Assembly: GCA_030149595.1 (NCBI GenBank) | Contig: JASFBI010000036.1 | Location: forward strand, 1 to 9,896 | DNA length: 9,896 nucleotides | Reading direction: 5' to 3' | Source of the DNA: Desulfobacterales bacterium | GTDB lineage: Bacteria; Desulfobacterota; Desulfobacteria; Desulfobacterales; DAOWNP01 | In this document: one piece after another, positions 6,607 through 9,896 of the stretch | How the letters are laid out: the number at the start of each line of letters is the position of its first letter | How positions within the stretch are numbered: the first letter of the stretch is position 1 | Notes under the pieces: model-generated | Databases searched by the model: none | Told to the model about the DNA's origin: nothing | What the model saw: the letters and a program-made list of their open reading frames with translations, nothing else | Program-made: the position numbers and the translations under genes

Positions 6607-7568
6607 TTAATATCTTTCACAGTGATTGTTAAAATTGCCTTGTTAGTCCTCATTATTATCGCCAGTGCATCACATGTTGATATTGAACGGTTATCTCCCG
6701 CACAATGGGGGAGTTCTTTTTCTATCGTCGTTGCTGGTATGGTTATTTTTGTTGCCTATGAAGGCTTTGAATTAATTGCCAATACCGCTGAAGATATTAA
6801 GAATCCGAAGACCAATTTGCCCAAAGCATTTTATGGTTCGGTATTGTTAGTTATTCTTCTGTATATTCTTATTGCTGTAATAACGGTTGGCACAGTGCTA
6901 GAAAACCAACTAATGGAGGCAAAAGATTATGCGTTAGCCGTTGCCGCAAAACCTGCACTGGGGCAAGTGGGTTTCACCATCGTGGCTATCGCGGCTTTAC
7001 TGGCGACATTTTCCGCTAAGTACCTGAGCAAAAATAAAAATAATTTTTAGCAAGCTAACTTATTAATATTTATTACAAAAACAATTTAGAAATATTGAAT
7101 TAATTATGCTCAGGTACTTATTAATGCCACTATTTACGGCAATTCTCGCTTAGGATATATACTGGCAAAAGAGGGTGAAATTCCGGAAATACTAGATAAA
7201 GAAAAACGAAATATACCGACTATGGGTGTTATTCTTACTGCATCCCTTAGTCTGATCATGGCCAATTCGATTGACTTAACCGAAATAGCAATTATATTGG
7301 TAGTGCAAGCTTTCTCTTGATCTTTTTCATCGTCAATATGGCAGCCTATAAGCTTCATAAGAAATTATACGCAAGTAAAAAGATTGTATTGATAGCTTGC
7401 CTTGTAAGTTTTGTAGCATTGTTGACCTTGCTTGTTCATACCTTTTCAAATAATCCAAAAGCAATAGGCATATTTATATTTTTCATCGCTATTTCTTTCT
7501 TGTTTGAGCTAATTTATGGAAAGTTAGTTAGAAAACATATTTTTCATCGATCATACAAAAATGCCTAA
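6607..7568 (+). pseudogene. APC-family amino-acid permease: 5'-truncated, MITE-interrupted and frameshifted
   Basis: Three pieces read as the C-terminal part of one APC-superfamily permease. Piece 1 (about 6607-7017) has hydrophobic helices plus the APC-like stretch FVAYEGFELIANTAEDIKNP and ends ATFSA. A 100-bp insertion follows. Piece 2 (7120 to about 7298) resumes INATIYGNSRLGYILAKEG, a typical APC loop. A frameshift near 7297-7301 leads to piece 3 (GSASFLLIFFIVNMAAY to the stop at 7566-7568). Removing 102 bp (element plus one TA) restores ATFSA-INATIYGN exactly in frame, and a one-base deletion near 7298 explains the shift. About 286 codons remain; such transporters are usually 430 or more, so the first third is missing. 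The GTG at 6622 is only the first start codon left. It has no SD and is not a real start. The stop lies within attC1, so this was probably an integron cassette cargo gene. Confidence 0.85.
7019..7118. mobile_element. 100-bp MITE with 12-bp inverted ends and TA target duplication
   Basis: It starts AGTACCTGAGCA (7019-7030) and ends TGCTCAGGTACT (7107-7118), a perfect 12-bp inverted repeat. TA lies on both sides (7017-7018 and 7119-7120). Its AT-rich 76-bp core has no coding capacity. Insertion at TA with TA duplication is typical of IS630/Tc1-mariner transposases, so it is probably a non-autonomous member mobilised in trans. It inserted into the permease gene and supplies the stop codon TAG at 7048-7050. 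The empty site is reconstructed by the permease reading frame. Confidence 0.88.
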
Positions 7569-7689
7569 CATGGCGCTGGAGTCGATCGGGGGCTACTGAG
7601 CGGCTCTCGAAGGTTTTGACTTTAACATAATTTTGATTATGCTGAGTTTGTCGGTATCAAGCCCCCGACCCCTCAGCTTGGCGTTGTAC
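7563..7689 (+). other. Integron attC recombination site 1
   Basis: R'' is GCCTAAC at 7563-7569 (fits RYYYAAC) and R' is GTTGTAC at 7683-7689. Between them lie imperfect complementary arms: GCTGGAGTCGA then TCGGGGGCT on the left, and AGCCCCCGA then CCCCTCAGC on the right. There is also an inner hairpin CATAAT-TTTG-ATTATG. At 127 bp the site is within the usual attC range. Recombination would cut between G7683 and T7684. R' departs from GTTRRRY at one position, but the match of R' to the next site (see attC2) supports the call. The permease stop codon overlaps R''. Confidence 0.82.
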
Positions 7690-8630
7690 CCCAGTCACTT
7701 TGTAGGCTGAGGTTCATATTTTTTTATTGTATTTACTGTTTGTTTTTGATATCTAATCCCTATGAATATGAAAGCAACAATATAAAGGGGTAAATAAATT
7801 GAAAAACAAATTAAATAAGATGCTTGAACAGACCAACGCATCTTTAATAAACTTGGTGATCTGCTGTATCGGTGTCATCTGCCTATTGGCAGTCTTCTTT
7901 ATTGAGAACGAAGACGGTAGAAATATATTGTTGAGTATTAGCTGCTCTCTAATCGCCAGTACCGTAGTTTCATACCTGACCTCCAAATATCTTGTCAGAA
8001 TGAGTAGGATAAAAAATATTGTTGAGCATTGGGGACTTGAAGCCATTTACGAGACTCGACAAAAAATGAACCAAAGCACCGACATTGCTTTTGAATCTCT
8101 TGAGAAAAATCTTGATATTGTTGCTTGGGGTCTTAAATCTTTTCGAGATGCCAAAAATAAGATTGTCCGAGAGAAGGTTAAACGTGGTTTGAAGATACGA
8201 TTTGTCACGCTTCACCCTGATTCTGAATATGTTAAGCAGCGTGAAATTGATGAAAAAGAAGCCTCTGGCCAAATCAAGCACACCATTCTCAACTTGCAAA
8301 CCTGGATTGAAGACCTCCAAACGATAGCGCCAAAGCCTGAAAACATTCAGGTCAAATATTATAACAGCCTTCCTGAAGATTTTTATTTTAGGGTTGATGA
8401 TCGTATTTTTATCGGACCCTATCTTTATGGAATATCGAGTCAACAAACTATATCCTATGAGTTTAAAGCACCAGCAAAGGGTGCTACATATTACAAAGAT
8501 TATTTTGAACGGCTGTGGAATGATCCTGAATTTTGCGTAAAACCAGAATAGGTACAACAAATCGCTCAACCTGACCGCCGGTAGCTCAGTCGCTTTTGCG
8601 GAAGTTGTTGGCGGCGGCTGATTTGCGGCG
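7684..8630 (+). mobile_element. Complete integron gene cassette (947 bp)
   Basis: The cassette runs from T7684 to G8630, between the predicted cut sites of attC1 and attC2. Circularising it joins G8630 to TTGTAC (7684-7689) and makes R' GTTGTAC, the exact reverse complement of its own R'' GTACAAC (8552-8558). That self-consistency is the diagnostic property of a true cassette. It carries one gene that fills most of its length, in the usual orientation with attC at the 3' end, after a 115-bp leader. Confidence 0.85.
7799..8551 (+). CDS. Cassette-encoded two-TM protein with degenerate phospholipase-D-like domain
   Basis: A 250-aa protein starting at TTG 7799, preceded by AAAGGGG (7784-7790) 8 nt upstream. 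Residues about 16-36 and 43-62 are two membrane helices with a short acidic loop (ENEDGR) between them. A basic linker and helix follow, then a cytosolic domain (about 100-245) shaped like the PLD-like modules seen behind membrane helices or HTH domains: IVREKVKRGLKIRFVTLHP, a helical insert, IQVKYYNS, then FYFRVDDRIFIGPYLYG (195-211). Where a catalytic PLD has HxKxxxxD, this has FRVD, so phosphodiesterase activity is doubtful and the domain may sense or bind. A 2TM plus cytosolic domain layout is common in immune effectors, so a defence role is plausible but inferred. The stop codon abuts the attC2 R''. Confidence 0.8.
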   Translation: MKNKLNKMLEQTNASLINLVICCIGVICLLAVFFIENEDGRNILLSISCSLIASTVVSYLTSKYLVRMSRIKNIVEHWGLEAIYETRQKMNQSTDIAFESLEKNLDIVAWGLKSFRDAKNKIVREKVKRGLKIRFVTLHPDSEYVKQREIDEKEASGQIKHTILNLQTWIEDLQTIAPKPENIQVKYYNSLPEDFYFRVDDRIFIGPYLYGISSQQTISYEFKAPAKGATYYKDYFERLWNDPEFCVKPE

Positions 8631-8636
8631 TTAGAT
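8552..8636 (+). other. Integron attC recombination site 2
   Basis: R'' is GTACAAC at 8552-8558, directly after the stop codon of the upstream gene. R' is GTTAGAT at 8630-8636, a full match to GTTRRRY. The arms AAATCGCTCA on the left and TGATTTGCGGC on the right are complementary in the staggered way of attC L boxes, and ACCGCC and GGCGGC continue the stem. Length is 85 bp. Cutting between G8630 and T8631 defines the start of the next cassette. Confidence 0.85.
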
Positions 8637-9538
8637 TAAAAAGGGACATAATGGATAATTTTAGAAGATGCGCACTGTGTCATAATGAAGGGATCTTGAA
8701 AAAAAGTCATATTATTCCTAAGTTTACTTTTAAATGGCTTAAAAAAACATCCATCACTGGTTTTTTTAGAAATGGAATATCTCCAAATCGACGATTACAA
8801 GATGGCTATAAAACTTATTTACTATGTGGAAATTGTGAAGAACTATTTAGCAAGTGGGAAACATTGTTTAACAATAAAATATTTCTACCTTTTAATGATA
8901 ATGCTCCATTACAAAACTCATACGAAGATTGGCTAATTAAATTTGCTATTTCAATTTCTTGGAGAGTGTTAACTTATTTCAAAATAAAAAATTATTTAAA
9001 TCATTTCAATCAAGATTTTCTAATTTCAGTTGATAATGCGTTAAATGATTGGAGGAAATTCTTATTAGAAAAAACCGTTCAAGATTATGATTTCGAGCAA
9101 CATATGCTTCCTGTTCCACCAATTACTAATACTCAAAATCTTTCAAATTTACCATCTAATATTAATCAATATGTGAAAAGATCAATCGATATCGATGTTG
9201 CCTGCTCAAATAGTGAAGCATATACTTATGCAAAATTGGGGCGTATTTTCGTTTTTGGCTTTATTAAAAAGGATAGTTCAAAAGTTTGGAATGACACAAA
9301 AATTAATAATGATAAAGGAACCTTGCTTAATAAACATTATAAAGTCCCACAAGAGTATATGGATTTTATTTTTTATAAAGCAAAAAGAATGTTAACGGTT
9401 CAAAATAAAATGAGCGAAAAGCAATGGAATTGTATAGATAAAGATTATAAAAGTAATAGTGGATTGTTCAAGGGTTCAAATATGATTGAAGCTATTAATT
9501 TAGATGAGGAATTATTTAATAATAATAAATTCTAAGGT
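8631..9538 (+). mobile_element. Second integron cassette, 3' end (attC) not recognisable
   Basis: It begins with TTAGAT after the attC2 cut and carries the HNH-like gene 20 bp in. A matching attC would start ATCTAAC near the gene's stop codon. The sequence there is TTCTAAG (9531-9536 region), followed at once by an inverted-repeat element. The attC has either been disrupted by that insertion or lost. The right boundary given here is the start of that element, not a demonstrated cassette end. Confidence 0.5.
8651..9535 (+). CDS. HNH-like zinc-binding protein (putative endonuclease), cassette-encoded
   Basis: A 294-aa protein with SD AAGGGA (8641-8646) 4 nt before the ATG. The N-terminus has a treble-clef-like pattern: C7-x2-C10, then KSHIIPKF (S19, H20, P23), then LLCGNCEELFSKWE with C59-x2-C62-E63. 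This CxxC, SHxIP, CxxCE arrangement is a recurring hypothetical family related to HNH nucleases, often met in accessory DNA. The other 220 residues are helical and unrecognised, with no membrane segment. Nuclease activity is inferred, because I cannot assign the full H-N-H triad. It is clearly more AT-rich than the adjacent cassette gene, as expected when cassettes have separate origins. Alternatives are a non-catalytic DNA-binding zinc protein or a restriction or abortive-infection component. Confidence 0.8.
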   Translation: MDNFRRCALCHNEGILKKSHIIPKFTFKWLKKTSITGFFRNGISPNRRLQDGYKTYLLCGNCEELFSKWETLFNNKIFLPFNDNAPLQNSYEDWLIKFAISISWRVLTYFKIKNYLNHFNQDFLISVDNALNDWRKFLLEKTVQDYDFEQHMLPVPPITNTQNLSNLPSNINQYVKRSIDIDVACSNSEAYTYAKLGRIFVFGFIKKDSSKVWNDTKINNDKGTLLNKHYKVPQEYMDFIFYKAKRMLTVQNKMSEKQWNCIDKDYKSNSGLFKGSNMIEAINLDEELFNNNKF

Positions 9539-9666
9539 GTTCCGGGGACACCTTATTTATTTGAGTAACCATAAAAATTGCTTAAAGATGAATTTTAAGA
9601 TGATAATGAAGGTAAGGGTTGGCTTGTAATAAAATTAGCTTGAATTAAGTAAGGTGTCCCCGGAAC
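9539..9666. mobile_element. 128-bp element with 17-bp perfect inverted repeats
   Basis: The left end GTTCCGGGGACACCTTA (9539-9555) and right end TAAGGTGTCCCCGGAAC (9650-9666) are exact reverse complements. The left end also forms its own hairpin with upstream bases, TAAGGTGT (9533-9540) with ACACCTTA (9548-9555), around TCCGGGG. The 94-bp centre is AT-rich and non-coding. From memory, GGTGTCCCCGGAAC-type motifs recur near REP-associated Y1 transposase genes in many genomes, which would make this a non-autonomous or REP-like unit. A TIR MITE is the alternative. No target duplication is evident. Confidence 0.65.
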
Positions 9667-9696
9667 TCCATGTGTGTGGTGCGGAGTGGCGTTCTT

Positions 9697-9805
9697 GCGA
9701 GGCCATGGTGGGACATTCCAACCCTTACGAGAGATGGTGTATTTTTTTGAAGTGTTTGCTGGCCGGTAAGGACGTAGAGGAGTTCGAATCCCCTCCCTCG
9801 CTCCA
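9697..9805 (+). other. tRNA-like sequence with a clear 3' end and no normal body
   Basis: The 3' part looks like tRNA. A T-arm AGGAG (9778-9782), loop TTCGAAT (9783-9789) and CCCCT (9790-9794) has one A-C mismatch. An acceptor strand CCCTCGC (9795-9801), discriminator T and encoded CCA (9803-9805) follow. The upstream GCGAGG (9697-9702) pairs with CCTCGC (9796-9801), and CCTTAC (9723-9728) pairs with GTAAGG (9766-9771). The 109-nt span has no recognisable D-arm or anticodon arm. It is more likely a degenerate tRNA or a tRNA 3' fragment left by island integration than a functional tRNA. Confidence 0.4.
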
Positions 9806-9848
9806 ATTGTTAAGTGTTGCTCTGCTTAGCGGCAAGCAACATAACAAT
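9806..9848 (+). repeat. Bulged inverted repeat after the tRNA-like 3' end
   Basis: ATTGTTA (9806-9812) plus TGTTGC (9815-9820) pair with GCAACA (9836-9841) plus TAACAAT (9842-9848), giving a 13-bp stem with an AG bulge and a 15-nt loop. GTTAAGT (9809-9815) also fits the attC R' consensus GTTRRRY. No T tract follows, so a terminator is not supported. Confidence 0.55.
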
Positions 9849-9896
9849 GCAAATTAACTCGGACTGGCTTACAGCGGCGTTTTTTGAAACACTGTG
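9839..9896 (+). other. Possible attC site 3, cut by the window end
   Basis: ACATAAC (9839-9845) is R''-like, with one deviation from RYYYAAC. The following AATGCAAATTAACTCGGAC resembles the L'' side of marine and Vibrio-type attC sites. The complementary right arm and R' would lie beyond 9896, so the call cannot be confirmed here. Confidence 0.35.

Noticed and set aside
7134..7358. Minus-strand ORF over the permease
   Set aside because: It lies antisense to clear APC permease homology and has no ribosome binding site or recognisable product.
7753..8569. Minus-strand ORFs over the cassette gene
   Set aside because: They are shadows of the plus-strand 2TM/PLD-like gene, which has an SD, a cassette-consistent orientation and a recognisable architecture.
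9612..9728. 11-bp inverted repeat GTAAGGGTTGG / CCAACCCTTAC (9612-9622 and 9718-9728)
   Set aside because: It is perfect but does not extend. It straddles the end of the 128-bp element, and I could not tie it to any structure. Chance cannot be excluded.
9654..9857. Plus-strand ORF of 67 codons
   Set aside because: It starts inside the right inverted repeat and runs through the tRNA-like sequence and hairpin. It has no SD and the composition does not look like protein.

Overview
The left two thirds of the window look like a bacterial chromosome that is very AT-rich. Two adjacent radical-SAM genes of the futalosine route to menaquinone (mqnE, mqnC) fit an anaerobic, menaquinone-respiring lineage, and I would guess Desulfobacterota. 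There is no rRNA or other firm taxonomic marker, so this is inference.

Positions 1-838 hold the 5' part of a minus-strand gene. Its protein ends, within the window, in six 48-bp tandem repeats encoding a 16-residue acidic unit. A divergent intergenic region (839-1134) separates it from a plus-strand cluster at 1135-4043. That cluster has a ParA/Soj-like ATPase, a small protein with an acidic tail, and a 508-aa protein with a long charged middle and two topoisomerase-I-like zinc ribbons. I do not recognise this three-gene set as a named system. mqnE (4198-5283) and mqnC (5399-6469) follow, probably as one operon, with a hairpin just upstream of the mqnC ribosome binding site.

From about 6600 the DNA changes character. 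A 5'-truncated amino-acid permease pseudogene (about 6607-7568) is broken by an exactly 100-bp MITE flanked by TA duplications and by a later frameshift. Its stop codon lies inside an integron attC site (7563-7689). A complete cassette follows (7684-8630), encoding a two-transmembrane protein with a degenerate phospholipase-D-like domain and ending in a second attC (8552-8636). The R'' of that attC is the exact complement of the R' made when the cassette is circular. A second cassette carries an HNH-type zinc-nuclease-like protein (8651-9535). Where its attC should be there is a 128-bp element with 17-bp inverted repeats, then a tRNA-like 3' end and a possible third attC running off the window. 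No integrase is visible, so this is either an integrase-less attC cluster (CALIN) or part of a larger array.

The main interest is twofold. One part is the short all-plus cassette array, whose two readable cargo proteins have architectures common among phage-defence effectors. The other is the uncharacterised ParA, acidic-protein and zinc-ribbon cluster beside the acidic repeat protein.
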